This document shows positions 11,301 to 20,045 of a stretch of 64,000 nt of DNA, in pieces (within the stretch, counting starts at the first letter, position 1; the number at the start of each line of letters is the position of its first letter). The stretch is from assembly GCF_017916325.1 (NCBI RefSeq), contig NC_090142.1, forward strand, positions 131,501 to 195,500, given 5' to 3'. The notes under the pieces are model-generated. The model saw nothing but the letters and a program-made list of their open reading frames with translations. It searched no databases and was not told where the DNA came from. Both the position numbers and the translations under genes were made by a program. The DNA comes from Leishmania martiniquensis (Eukaryota > Euglenozoa > Kinetoplastea > Trypanosomatida > Trypanosomatidae).

Positions 11301-11758
11301 GCCAGCCCCACCGCGGTCTGGTCCACATCGATGAATTCGTACTCCCACTGCGGGGAGCACTGTATGACGACCTGCGCTGCTTGATGCACAAATCGTAGAG
11401 CGAACTGCCACTCGCGCCGCATACACTCTGGAACGCTATTCTTGTGTGACGGGATGTGCGTGGACTGCTGCTGTGGCGGTGGTTGCAGCGAGGCAGGCCA
11501 GTGGCGGGGCGAGCTCGACGAGTGCTGGTGCACTTGCGATGTGGACGTGACAGACTCGCCATTGTGGTCCCCTGCGATGTCAGCGGCGGCCGGGGACGGC
11601 GTGGTGGCCGACACAGATGGCTGTACCGCCTCCACCGGGGTGACGGTGGAAACCAGAGAGCCGCGCCCTTGCGCCACGGACTTCTGCCCCGCTGCCGGCA
11701 CCTCACCGGCGGCCAGGAGGCCCAAGCGACTATCAGTGCACGGCGCGGGCAATGCCAT
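8354..11758 (-). CDS. Conserved hypothetical protein with C-terminal leucine-rich repeats
   Basis: Protein of 1134 residues with an ATG at 11758, downstream of a strong CT tract and AG. Residues about 110-660 form a dense, non-repetitive globular region (for example CKHCVQFILRDP, LRCPYRLGGCHRSFQLRY, YKVSPIIMCVEVEEVSRMGY) that I cannot assign to a family. Residues about 690-970 are Ser/Ala/Pro-rich low complexity. Residues about 1020-1120 are leucine-rich repeats of the ribonuclease-inhibitor style (VEEIDLSGNYVGHNGF, LRVVYFNNMSLDN, VHEVHLEHNPGISL). The Cys pairs (LFCKHC, CPYRLGGC) could bind a metal but do not fit a standard finger. No catalytic motif is visible. Role unknown; a scaffold or adaptor is the modest guess from the LRRs. 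Confidence 0.8.
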   Translation of the reverse strand: MALPAPCTDSRLGLLAAGEVPAAGQKSVAQGRGSLVSTVTPVEAVQPSVSATTPSPAAADIAGDHNGESVTSTSQVHQHSSSSPRHWPASLQPPPQQQSTHIPSHKNSVPECMRREWQFALRFVHQAAQVVIQCSPQWEYEFIDVDQTAVGLAQNGRSPTQADSTPMLTVLSYTDRTAVAQQPRPGSAAGNSPGVGASLHRPSLSRGGLNTIPAAASSDDGHAEPHGFTGSYEMGEPASLIDDRVDGDAWWVEKLKAVELIYCHAAPDMNLELFCKHCVQFILRDPHVSSVDGDTRLARLHMGDKLRCPYRLGGCHRSFQLRYTLRDRSELQESCVYAIGALVGQRGYLLRARCTDAEELEGYVRKVLLPAYATPGRAQFGIDVAYHSAATTTLISEQQEAFGELQYVDHKAAIAFVTPLYPMRVLLDYSPAKTVDVGSITCLTLKLSVYERLLDDAVAAEMIGVAKYKVSPIIMCVEVEEVSRMGYPKVMSTEQYSKLKAARVAEVFPDAKMAGLPTNLFMGDRTGRLRTMTFTYEPLRCVAKALITSTLVGNLGVTALYIAKLSGGVFDAHLCVFQQLLSGIEYLPQNSFTKNARVSRYCTRNIRLVEEDIIHAYSADKHLDGEASPSTAAAAAPHPKTFAARDPRVVAAARERHLQFLSLGNDGRVEGGIDAVVPPEEDGAVPTRHSVSVINVNAGSLHGRGGHERGCESDWGSPFDAEAVRPSIFSASVLTGSLPSDAFAAFVTPPSAPAAAEKVGSRLGGEMPQGSDADLSSSAHSSSCISVADIPHLRESDSASIAGAHSDNDDTICGALKDSHDVCACSLERASGTVTPLEAAAASSVLAASLEASVAGGRPPASTSESGDGVEARTTAYCQSDRSSAPIPSCVSSAAADAGAREALTAPLVCSASALPMGKLPGTGGGDDDGVAGRTADASPTPETNGHGRATAERLEQQKAYEQLVGEGDPAVKQALREVEGGTLYGPSLRDVYARCCEAQQCRPNSYLMRKLPVQPEFTYSVEEIDLSGNYVGHNGFVAVLHLLEHLPRLRVVYFNNMSLDNVDAESLCYALAANHTVHEVHLEHNPGISLPAVRNFTALLRVNKRIAVVRLAGTRLSPPLIERLQGEASRPRD

Positions 11759-12509
11759 CGTGCAGGGGAGGGTGAAGACGGTCTACGAGGTGTGTAGAGA
11801 GTCTACAGGCCGAAAGAGCTGAAGAGAGAGGAGAGGAGGGGGAGGGACAATGAAAAGGATCAGAGAGAGGTGGCGCCTCGCCAGCCACGCGTGCAGACAT
11901 GAAGCTCGATGAAGGTGCGCTGTCTGCCATCTATGGTTAGGTAAACGTCAGCACCGCCGCACCACGTTCGACTCGCTGCATGATGGCACGGGAGACAGAG
12001 CGAGAGAGAGAGAGACAACGCTGTGCGAGTGCGACCATGCAGCTGCGCGAGCGTGTGCGTTTGGTGTGCGTCGGCTTTATATTGAACGTATCCTCCCCGT
12101 CGCCTATGAAGTGGCTGACGTGCTTACACGGAAGGAGAGAGGCCACGCCAACAATGGTTGCTGGGCGGCAGCGCAACGCGCCAGTACCGAACACTCCGGG
12201 TGCTTTCCAATTGAGGAGGAGGAAGGATGACGCTGATGATCCGCATTCGCGCCGGCGCTTACCGAGAGACAGCGTCGAATGACAGTACGGAAGCGGTGGG
12301 AAAGGGGGGGCGGCACCATACAGCATGCGCACACATCCGCACCCTATCAGGCGCGATGGGCAAACTTTAGACGAATATGAGAGAAGGAGGCAGCGAGCGG
12401 AGGACGTCGGCAGCAGGCGTCCTCTGTGTGCGTGCACACGTGTGTGTGTGTGTGTGCGGCAAGTAGCTGCACAGCAGCGATAAAGCACACTGCATTTGGC
12501 CGGCCGTCA
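11759..12509. other. Intergenic spacer
   Basis: No gene seen. It has a GA run at about 12000-12016 and a GT run at about 12437-12457. Nothing else is recognisable. Confidence 0.6.
11819..11850 (-). promoter_or_regulatory. Predicted spliced-leader acceptor for the LRR gene
   Basis: On the minus strand a nearly pure pyrimidine tract of about 25 bases (about 11847-11822) ends in CAG at 11821-11819, 61 bases upstream of the ATG at 11758. Confidence 0.6.
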
Positions 12510-14945
12510 TCATCGCTCCTCCGCCGGCCACCCCGCCGTGTACCGCTCCTCGTCACCAGTAGCAGCGTACAAGACAGACGACACGGTGTCGCGCAGCACA
12601 AACCTGCGCACGACAATGGCACCGCCGCAGCCAACCAAGAAGCACCAGTCATTCAGCCGCTGGTAGTAGTAGTAGGGGAGAGACCCCAGCACGGCGAGGA
12701 GCACGTTGGATGGCGCACTGTCAGCAGACGGCGGCACCCCATCGAGCGGGGATGCTACGGCTCCTGGCAGAGAAGAGCGCAGCATAACCAACTGCCCAAC
12801 GAAATACACCCCGATCATCATCGAGAGGCCGATGGCGATCGTCTCTGGCCGGCTGATGGCGGACCCGCTGAAGGACATGGTCACGTGAAAGAGCGCCAAG
12901 AGCGCTCCGCGGACCGAATTCATGACCATCCACCCATTCACCACGAGCGCCAGCGCCAGGATGACGTGTGTGCTGACCTCGACGGCGGTCACGGAGAAGG
13001 AAGTGCCACCCTTGGCGCCTCGCCGGCGCAAGATGAACGCGTTCTCGAGCAGCGTTACCGCCTGCGTGACGGGGTCTCGAGTGGACGCCTTGAATAGCCA
13101 CAGACTCGCCACCGTCAGGCCGATCTTGATGGCCGAGTAGGCTGCCATAAACACCCCGAGGCCTGCGTACCACCGACCCACCCATGTCGCCCCGCGCTGT
13201 GCTTCACGCAGCATGCCCTCCACCTCGTAAAGCTGCAGATACATCGATAGGCCGAGGTAGTGCGACGCCGCGGACTCGTCGCGGAGCTTTTGGATGCGCG
13301 CCGCGGCCCACTGGCGGGAGAGGGCAGGGCTGCTGATGGATGAGGTCCGGCTCGTGGTGGAGGCGCAGCCACCATGCAAGCTGCCTGACGCACGACTCAC
13401 CATCATCTGGGCAGCGCTAGAGAGCTTCTGGCGAAGCCACCCGACAGCGCCGGGGGAGCTGTGCTGATGTGGTATGTGCACGGGCGCTGACAGATGGTCG
13501 AGACCGGCGGACTGCCACAAATCGCTGCCACCCGGTAGTCCCCCTTGGGTAGAGCAGCCGATGTGGTTCGAGCCTGGATAGAGGGTGTGATCGGGGGCCC
13601 GCAGGCCATCGCCTCGACCTATACTGGGCACAACAGGGGCCTGCCGTGACGGAGACAAGGAGTACCCGCGCTGCGGACTCGGTGAGACCGCAGAGGAAAA
13701 GGCCGGTGAGGCCCACTCTTCATGCAGCACGCCGTATTGCAGGGCAGCGATCTGGCGCTGCGCTGTCCCGTAGCCGTTTAGCACGTGGCACAGTTTCTTA
13801 TTGAAGTTCCGCTGCGCCTTCCGCAACTCGTCCTCATGTCCGCGCCAGTACGTGTAGGGCGCCAAGAATGCGTACGGGGAGGTGATAGCGGCGTAGCCGG
13901 ACAAGAGGCCAATCATCGCCACGCCAACGGTCGCGACGCGCGAGGCCACAGCGCACACAAAGGCGCGCAAGTCTTTCACAGTGGACGTCATTGAGTGCAA
14001 GGTGTTAGGAACTGAGAACTGCCGCTGCGACTGATGTTGCGACTGCGCCTGTTCGGCTGCTTCGCCGCTTTCACCAGGCATCTCGGCCTTCGCGCCTGCG
14101 ACGGGTTCGACGACGCGGCCGGCTGCTGAGTCACCACCGGCAGTCAGGGTGCCTTTCGTTTTGATCTCTCTTGGCACGTTCAGAATGGCCGTGCTTCTCT
14201 GCAGTTGCGTGTATACTCGCCGCGCCGCTGACATGGAGGTCGTCCGCACCAAACGCACATCGAAACGCCGCGTACGCGCCGCCCACATCCCGGTGCAGAT
14301 GAGTGACACCACCATCGTCCACAACAAGCCCCGGCGCAGCCGTCTACACATGCCGCGCGAACGTTTGCCCTCTTCCCAATCGCGCTGATAAGAAGAGCGC
14401 GACTTGAGCTGCGGCCGGCTGCGGTGCGAAAAACACGCACTGAGACTTCGACACCCGCTTGCGCTTCTCGAAGGTCTCCGAAGGGTGCTGTAGCGTCTGC
14501 CAGAAACGTGGCGGTTGCTGCCACGGGCGAGCGCGTGACGCAGGCATGAGATCACGCAAACGGCAGGGCAGGCGATCAGCACCGTGCTCAGCAGCAGCAG
14601 CAGCAGCCAAGTGAAGGACTGCGCGCCAACCTGCATGCGCGGTTGAAGCAGAAAAAGCAGCGCCGGCCTTCGCTGCGCCCTGCCCCCATCCGCTTCCGCA
14701 GCGCTGTTTGCACTGCCCTCGGTAACCGCGGTATCGGCGGCGACGGCGGCGGACGGGTGCAGCGACACCTCTGCCATGTCGACCAGGACGGCGCTGAAGA
14801 GCGACAGTGACAGCGCAAACGTGCTGGCGAAGCAGCACTGCGCCGCACTGGCGTCGCCCATCGGCTGAACCACAACAAGACGCATAAGAAGCTTGCCAAC
14901 ATAGAAGAAGACGGCGTAGCTCGCCACCACGTACAAGAGGCTCAT
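12510..14945 (-). CDS. GPHR: Golgi pH regulator (GPHR/GPR89) family membrane protein
   Basis: Protein of 811 residues, ATG at 14945, with an AG after a CT tract 41 bases upstream. The N-terminus has hydrophobic segments at about 1-26, 38-60, 110-135 and 200-220. The GPHR core follows: a segment near 338 (MIGLLSGYAAITSPYAFLAPY) matches the family's LSGYGAVxxPY motif; a helical loop at about 540-575; then AYSAIKIGLTVASLW and DPVTQAVTLLENAF, VMNSVRGALLALFHV, MIGVYFVGQLVMLRSSLP and YYYQRLNDWCFLVG in family order up to about 790. Known: GPHR homologues are multi-pass proteins of the Golgi and ER, implicated in anion conductance that supports luminal acidification; plant members were also proposed as abscisic acid receptors. 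Odd: about 200 extra Ser/Arg-rich residues between the N-terminal segments and the core, and another insertion at about 400-530. Confidence 0.86.
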   Translation of the reverse strand: MSLLYVVASYAVFFYVGKLLMRLVVVQPMGDASAAQCCFASTFALSLSLFSAVLVDMAEVSLHPSAAVAADTAVTEGSANSAAEADGGRAQRRPALLFLLQPRMQVGAQSFTWLLLLLLSTVLIACPAVCVISCLRHALARGSNRHVSGRRYSTLRRPSRSASGCRSLSACFSHRSRPQLKSRSSYQRDWEEGKRSRGMCRRLRRGLLWTMVVSLICTGMWAARTRRFDVRLVRTTSMSAARRVYTQLQRSTAILNVPREIKTKGTLTAGGDSAAGRVVEPVAGAKAEMPGESGEAAEQAQSQHQSQRQFSVPNTLHSMTSTVKDLRAFVCAVASRVATVGVAMIGLLSGYAAITSPYAFLAPYTYWRGHEDELRKAQRNFNKKLCHVLNGYGTAQRQIAALQYGVLHEEWASPAFSSAVSPSPQRGYSLSPSRQAPVVPSIGRGDGLRAPDHTLYPGSNHIGCSTQGGLPGGSDLWQSAGLDHLSAPVHIPHQHSSPGAVGWLRQKLSSAAQMMVSRASGSLHGGCASTTSRTSSISSPALSRQWAAARIQKLRDESAASHYLGLSMYLQLYEVEGMLREAQRGATWVGRWYAGLGVFMAAYSAIKIGLTVASLWLFKASTRDPVTQAVTLLENAFILRRRGAKGGTSFSVTAVEVSTHVILALALVVNGWMVMNSVRGALLALFHVTMSFSGSAISRPETIAIGLSMMIGVYFVGQLVMLRSSLPGAVASPLDGVPPSADSAPSNVLLAVLGSLPYYYYQRLNDWCFLVGCGGAIVVRRFVLRDTVSSVLYAATGDEERYTAGWPAEER

Positions 14946-16020
14946 GGTGAAGATCTCTGGCTCCCTTTCCGCTGGTCAAAGAATGCTGAGAGAGAAGGCG
15001 CGTGAGAGCCTATGCGAGCACGCAGCGCCGGAGCGGGAGAGCGGCAGAGAGAGGGGGGAAGCATTGCCTGTGAGTTGCACAGCGTCTCGGGAAAGGGGGA
15101 GGATGAGTGAGAGCATACCGAAGAAGAGGTGGCAGCCTTCCCAGTGCCGGTTGTGTCCCCGCCGCCTGTTGCCCACCACCCGGCCAATCAGAGGGACAGA
15201 GCGACGGATCTACGTGTCAGAGAAGACAGGAGGGATGGCGGAGAGGCGAAGGCTACCGTGGCGGCAACGGCGCACACCTTTTGGCGAAGATGCGAAGAAG
15301 CAGCAAATTTTTTTTGCTTACGTTCAAGCGGAGAAAGAGAGCCACGTGAACGGCGTGAAGAAAAAAGGGGGCGTTGAGCTCTCAGAGAAGGCACACCGGA
15401 GGTTCGCACCTTTTGTGCCTGCCACGGCGTATGTGTGTGTGTGCGTTGCGTTTGAGGACGCGGGCGTAGCGGCGGAGGCCGCAGGGGCGCACTGAGCGCA
15501 AGCCCAAAGGAGAGAGATGAGGGCCTGCGCTTCCGTTCGGGTGCGCTCGCCAATCCGCTTCAGGATGCACCTGCGAGGCGCCACGTGCACGCAGAGACGT
15601 GCGTATGGTGGGAGAGAGGAAGAGGGGCGGAGCAGCGAGTGTCGTCCAACATCAGGTAGCATGCGTCATCGCCGCCAGAGACAGGCACAGAGAGAGAGCG
15701 CACAGGCGGAGGGCATGAGAGGGCGAAGAAATCACTGGCACACGCACGTAACGCACCCGCTCGGCTCCCTTCGCCTCACACGCTTGCCCCCTCCGTCCTC
15801 GGGTCGGTCCCCGACTCCCTCTCCACACGTACACACGCAAAGACGCCTTGACGCAGGCGGCCTCAGCGCTTCGTATCCACGCTCATCTGTTCGTATGACC
15901 CCACCGTTTCGTCCAGGCGAAGGTCGCCGGCCTCCACGTCACCAGCCCCAGGACGGGGCATCGAGGCAGTGGTACGATGGTCCAAGCCCACCACCTACGC
16001 GGAGTGCGAAAACACTCAGT
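14946..16020. other. Intergenic spacer
   Basis: No gene seen. It contains a T-run at 15308-15316 and a GT run at about 15430-15442. The 207-codon plus frame at 15517-16140 is Arg/Pro/Ser-rich and overlaps the Nudix-like gene end antisense, so it is not called. Confidence 0.6.
14985..15003 (-). promoter_or_regulatory. Predicted spliced-leader acceptor for the GPHR gene
   Basis: On the minus strand CGCCTTCTCTCTCAG ends at 14986, 41 bases upstream of the ATG at 14945. A longer pyrimidine tract lies further upstream at about 15062-15040. Confidence 0.5.
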
Positions 16021-18384
16021 CTACTCGCTTGCGGTCGCTTGGGCGCGATAGCGGCGCATGATTACCTCCAGCTTCTCCTCATGGCTCAGCTCTGTCATAG
16101 CCGCCGGCATCGCAGCTGCCCCAGGGCGCTCCGCCGGTAAAGACAGACCAGTGACTGTCGAGCCAACTTCAGCCCGCACTTTTCCTGCGGCCCCCTTAGC
16201 GCACATGACTGCCGTAGAGCAGTCGCCGCCGCTGCCAAAATCTGTTACCGTGTCTAGTGAAGCTGACGAGGCAGCAGAAGATAACGTGAAATCGCCGGTG
16301 GTCGTCATGAGTTGCGACGGGCTCCGGGTGCCATTCTCTGAGCCTGCATGAATGCCAGAGGGCGGAGGGCGTGCCCCTGCCCAAGTTGGGGCCGGGGAGG
16401 GCGGCTGCAGGGCCAGCATATGTGTTGCTGCTTGCGTCTGGCGCACCATCTCATGTGCCTCAGCGCTGTCGCTGTCAAGGAGCAGCTCCCCATGAGGCGC
16501 TTCAGTCAAGCGACGCAGCTCCGCAGAGAGCGCGGCTTCGTCTGCGATGGGAATCCGGTGCGGTGCGCTGCCCTCACGCATCTGCCGCGGTGAACACAAG
16601 CAAGATACAGGTTCACTACGCAGTTCGACCGGGTTGGCTGCAGAGGTCACAGTATAGCAGCCTGCCGCTACATTTTCCGGAGACCTCAGCTCTTCGTCAC
16701 CAGCAGCGCTGCTCCTGTGGCGTGCCACACTGTTTGGCGTGTTCGCGCCGTGGGAGGTCCGTTTCCACGCCTCACGCTGCAGCCCCACGCCAGGGCCGAG
16801 CGCAGAGCCGACTGCCGCACAAGCACTCGAGCTCAGCGCTGCCAGAGAGTACAACACGAACACTGTGCAGCTCACAACGAGTGCAAAGCTCACAACGTGC
16901 TCCGCGATAGGCGTTTCAGGTACAGCGAAGAGCAGCGCATCGGCAGAGGCAGGGAGGACTGCGTACCGCCGCTCCGTCCAAGAGCCATAGAGCACACGCC
17001 TCCATCGCTGCTGCTCCTTCGTGAGGGTTAACGGTGTCGCTGAAGAGGGTAACTCACTTTGCGAGCTGTCAAGTGTGCTGCTGTCGCGCTGCCCATCACC
17101 AGTGCTTGCTGTTCCCTGGCCCGAGGCGCAGCCACGGCGGGGATGCAAACGCAGCTTTGCGCACATCCATGCGCGCCACCAGTAGAGCTGGTAAAGGAGC
17201 TCGCCGTAGCCATGCGCGGGTAAGAGCACCCCATATTGCAGGAGGCAGCTGTCCGACTCGACGAGGGGCCAGTCGTGGGTCTGGTGGCTGCCCAGCGCCA
17301 GCACCTCACTCACAGTCCGAAGTGTGACACCCCACACACGCCACGCGGATGACGCAGGGGACGATTTGGAGGCCTCGTCCCGCGTCGCCGACGCCTCGCC
17401 GTCACCTCTGCGCCCCCTCCCATCCGCCTCCGCGCCCCCGGCAGTGGCAGAAGTGGACGGCGGAACCGATATGCTCGGCAGCAGGAGACTTGGGAAGTAA
17501 AGGCATATGTTGTCTCCGAGCGCCTCCCTCAGAATCAGCCGCGCGTCGGCGTTCCGCGGGTTCACAAAGCTCTGAAGCGGGTATGCCACTTGCCTGCGCT
17601 CGACGCGCGCTGCCATCAGCGTCCGCAGTGGCACCCACCGAGAGCTCTCCACCTCGTGCGCAGCCAGCTGCACTGTCGGCGCGGCTGCGCCCACGTGGAG
17701 GAACAAGAAGCGCGCCTGCACCAAGTCACGATCACCGATCACGCGACTGTGCAACCGGTAGTCCGGCAGACGTCCGAGGCACAGAAACTCGCGAAGGTGC
17801 CGCAGCGGGAAGCCGATCCCCTCGTAGGCGCCGCGGCATACCGTATCGAAGTCGTCGTGGTCTTCCAGGCTACGGAATCCGCCCGGCAACACGACGCGAC
17901 CGCACCACCGCCCCGCCTCCACGTTTGCACGCTTCAGGAAGAGCATCTGCAGCGAGGATGGGGCACTAACGTCGACAAAGCCAGCACGCTGGTGATGACG
18001 ACTGTGGTGCGCCATGTACTCGAAGAGCTCCAACGGGTCGGTGCGGCGGTGTGCGGACGAGCCCCACGAGACCGAAGAAGAGGGGAAGCGGGCAGCGCTG
18101 GAGAGGTGCGACAGCATCCAACTGCTGTCACCAGGAAACGATGCGGCACCGGTCGTCGTCTCCTCTTCCACCGCCGTGTCCGCACGCACGCGCCGCGCGG
18201 TGGTGGCTCTGAATGTGCTCAGTGCTGTTGCGAGCGTCCGCTGCGTGTCGTCGTCGAACCGAAAGATCACCGCGGTGGCACAGCGACGACTACTGGGGCG
18301 GTACGCGTGCAGCCGCCGCTCCGCAAGGCGTCGCGTGATGCGCATCAGCAGGGCCAGGTCCACACCAGGCACTCCCGGCGACAT
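16021..18384 (-). CDS. Nudix-fold protein with degenerate Nudix box and a membrane segment
   Basis: Protein of 787 residues, ATG at 18384. Residues about 30-260 look like a Nudix domain: a strand with LQMLFLKRA, then VVLPGGFRSLEDHDD and CRGAYEGIGFPL at about 160-192, followed by strands YRLHSRVIGDRDLVQARFLF and HEVESSRWVPL. Against the Nudix box GX5EX7REUXEEXGU, the Gly, the first Glu (with a slightly longer spacer), Arg, one Glu and final Gly are kept, but the Glu after Arg and the second Glu of the EE pair are Gly. Known: those glutamates bind the catalytic divalent metal. Inferred: reduced or altered activity, or a binding role. A hydrophobic stretch near 491-525 (VVSFALVVSCTVFVLYSLAA) predicts one membrane segment, with a low-complexity tail after it. 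Substrate unknown. Confidence 0.8.
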   Translation of the reverse strand: MSPGVPGVDLALLMRITRRLAERRLHAYRPSSRRCATAVIFRFDDDTQRTLATALSTFRATTARRVRADTAVEEETTTGAASFPGDSSWMLSHLSSAARFPSSSVSWGSSAHRRTDPLELFEYMAHHSRHHQRAGFVDVSAPSSLQMLFLKRANVEAGRWCGRVVLPGGFRSLEDHDDFDTVCRGAYEGIGFPLRHLREFLCLGRLPDYRLHSRVIGDRDLVQARFLFLHVGAAAPTVQLAAHEVESSRWVPLRTLMAARVERRQVAYPLQSFVNPRNADARLILREALGDNICLYFPSLLLPSISVPPSTSATAGGAEADGRGRRGDGEASATRDEASKSSPASSAWRVWGVTLRTVSEVLALGSHQTHDWPLVESDSCLLQYGVLLPAHGYGELLYQLYWWRAWMCAKLRLHPRRGCASGQGTASTGDGQRDSSTLDSSQSELPSSATPLTLTKEQQRWRRVLYGSWTERRYAVLPASADALLFAVPETPIAEHVVSFALVVSCTVFVLYSLAALSSSACAAVGSALGPGVGLQREAWKRTSHGANTPNSVARHRSSAAGDEELRSPENVAAGCYTVTSAANPVELRSEPVSCLCSPRQMREGSAPHRIPIADEAALSAELRRLTEAPHGELLLDSDSAEAHEMVRQTQAATHMLALQPPSPAPTWAGARPPPSGIHAGSENGTRSPSQLMTTTGDFTLSSAASSASLDTVTDFGSGGDCSTAVMCAKGAAGKVRAEVGSTVTGLSLPAERPGAAAMPAAMTELSHEEKLEVIMRRYRAQATASE

Positions 18385-19629
18385 CGGGCAAGATGGAGGA
18401 AGGGTGCTACCAGAATATGGGCGTCAAGGATGCGGCTCAGCTTCTATGCAGCCGCGTGTACGTGTGCGCATGTATGAGAGAGAGAGCGAGCAGTTGCAGG
18501 GGCGGTACGAGACGAAATAGAAGTGCACCGACACAAGAGCCGGCAGCGGTGCAGTCACTTCTGATGAGGCAGAGGAACGGACTCGAGCAAAACGCGCTGG
18601 ACGCAGTGGGAGAAAGGGGGGAGAGGGACGGAGGTCCAAGACGATACGTCATGCACACACACACACAAGCCCGCGCCATGAGCCCCGTGGCCGAGGGGGA
18701 GGGGGAGCAGCAGCAGCAGTCGCCAGCCAAAGAACCCTTTCCTCTTTTTTCTCCTCCGCTCTCACTCGTCCCTCGCATCGTCGCAGCTTCGCTCGGCCGC
18801 AGAGCCGACGGTAAAGCCGAGGTCGTATGATCTGAACACGTGCGCCCTTCGACGGCGACCTCATATATATATTTATATGTGTGTGTGTAGTGGTCTCTCG
18901 AGAGCCTCTGAAGATAATGCCACGCGACAACGACGGTGGAAAGGGGCGACGAGACGTGATGGTGCACACACACTCACTGACTCACACACAAAGAATTAAG
19001 AGAAACACGAAAAAGGCGAAGCAAAAAAAACGGCATTACGGACTCCTTAAGAAGCACACACACGCACACGCACACAGCCTAACAGACAGACAATGTGTGC
19101 ATGGGGATGTATATATATATATATGGGCGAGAGTAGACGGTAAAGCGCAGTGCACGCACACATACGCACTGCTTCGATGACACACAGGCAGAGGTGGAAA
19201 TGAAGCATCACACGCACAGCTCGCCTGTGCGTGTGTGAGCATGGGAATGTGCGTGAAAATACCTTTAACAGTTTAGTCCCTCGCTTACAGAAAAAGGTGC
19301 GAGGGCGTGCCTGACACGGACACCGACGGCAGAGAGAGGGGGGAGAGGGGGAGTCATACACACTCACAGAAACAAAGACACACACACAGACCCGCACAAG
19401 GACGGAGGGAGGCACACGCGCCGCCACAATGGCTCCCTCTTTCCCTCACACACGCTGGCAGACGCACTTACATCTACTGAAGCACAAGCGCATACGCTGG
19501 CTCAGCAGTCGTGTCATCGGAGCGATACACAGACAGAATGAAGACAAGTACAGCACGCGTGGGGCGAGCGAGGAGAAGGGGGCGGTGGAGATTCATTGAA
19601 GTGCCCAGCCATGGATGCATTCATGCAGA
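18385..19629. other. Intergenic spacer and helicase 3' untranslated region
   Basis: No gene seen. TA runs at about 18863-18878 and 19110-19124 sit next to TG/CA runs, and CA runs lie at about 18653-18666 and 19056-19076. The minus-strand pyrimidine runs at about 19330-19352 look like ordinary processing signals. Confidence 0.6.
18444..18492 (-). promoter_or_regulatory. Predicted spliced-leader acceptor for the Nudix-like gene
   Basis: On the minus strand a CT repeat at about 18492-18476 is followed, with no intervening AG, by the AG at 18445-18444, 60 bases upstream of the ATG at 18384. Confidence 0.5.
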
Positions 19630-19997
19630 CTAGTACGGTGTGAAGCTCTCGCTGCGTGGCGCACCAGCAGGCACACCTGCTCCCGGAGCGCGTCCGAAAT
19701 CGCCACCGCCAGTGCCTCCATAGCCGCGACCACCGCGGTAGCCACCACCACCATAGCCACCACCACCATAGCCACGACCACCACCGTAGCCACGACCGCC
19801 GTACCCGCGCCCACCGTACCCACGCCCGCTGCGACCGCCATCGTTGCGCGCATACTGGCAGACGGAGTACAGCTCCGGCGAGACCTCTTGCTTCGCACGC
19901 AGCAGGAGATCGATGAGATCACGTATGGTCTTACTGTTGTCAGATGATGAGACGAAAGAGTAAGCGTCGCCGGCCTTGCCGGCACGACCCGTACGGC
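19630..19997 (-). CDS. DBP2B: DEAD-box RNA helicase DBP2B, exon 2
   Basis: Second coding exon of the helicase whose first exon is at 24594-25998. It starts two bases into a Gly codon at 19997 and completes motif VI (HRIG joined to [14 protein letters not shown]), then the end of the helicase C domain (residues about 470-515), then a tail of tandem [10 protein letters not shown] units and a final ESFTPY before the TAG at 19630-19632. Exon 2 is 368 bases, so the joined coding sequence is 1773 bases (590 residues), divisible by three. The reading frame stays open upstream into the intron as far as about 20256, but the sequence there has no helicase similarity and is Ser/Cys-rich. The Gly-Tyr-Arg tail is typical of RNA-binding, arginine-methylated helicase tails. 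Confidence 0.93.
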
Positions 19998-20041
19998 CTG
20001 CACACATCGGCAGAGGCATACATGTACACAGAGAGAGAGAC

Positions 20042-20045
20042 GTTA
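20042..20045 (-). promoter_or_regulatory. Candidate branch point (TAAC) of the helicase intron
   Basis: On the minus strand GCGCGTAACG lies about 45 bases before the acceptor AG and is followed at once by a CT repeat and an AG-free stretch to the acceptor. It resembles the last four bases of the yeast branch sequence; predicted only. Confidence 0.4.
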
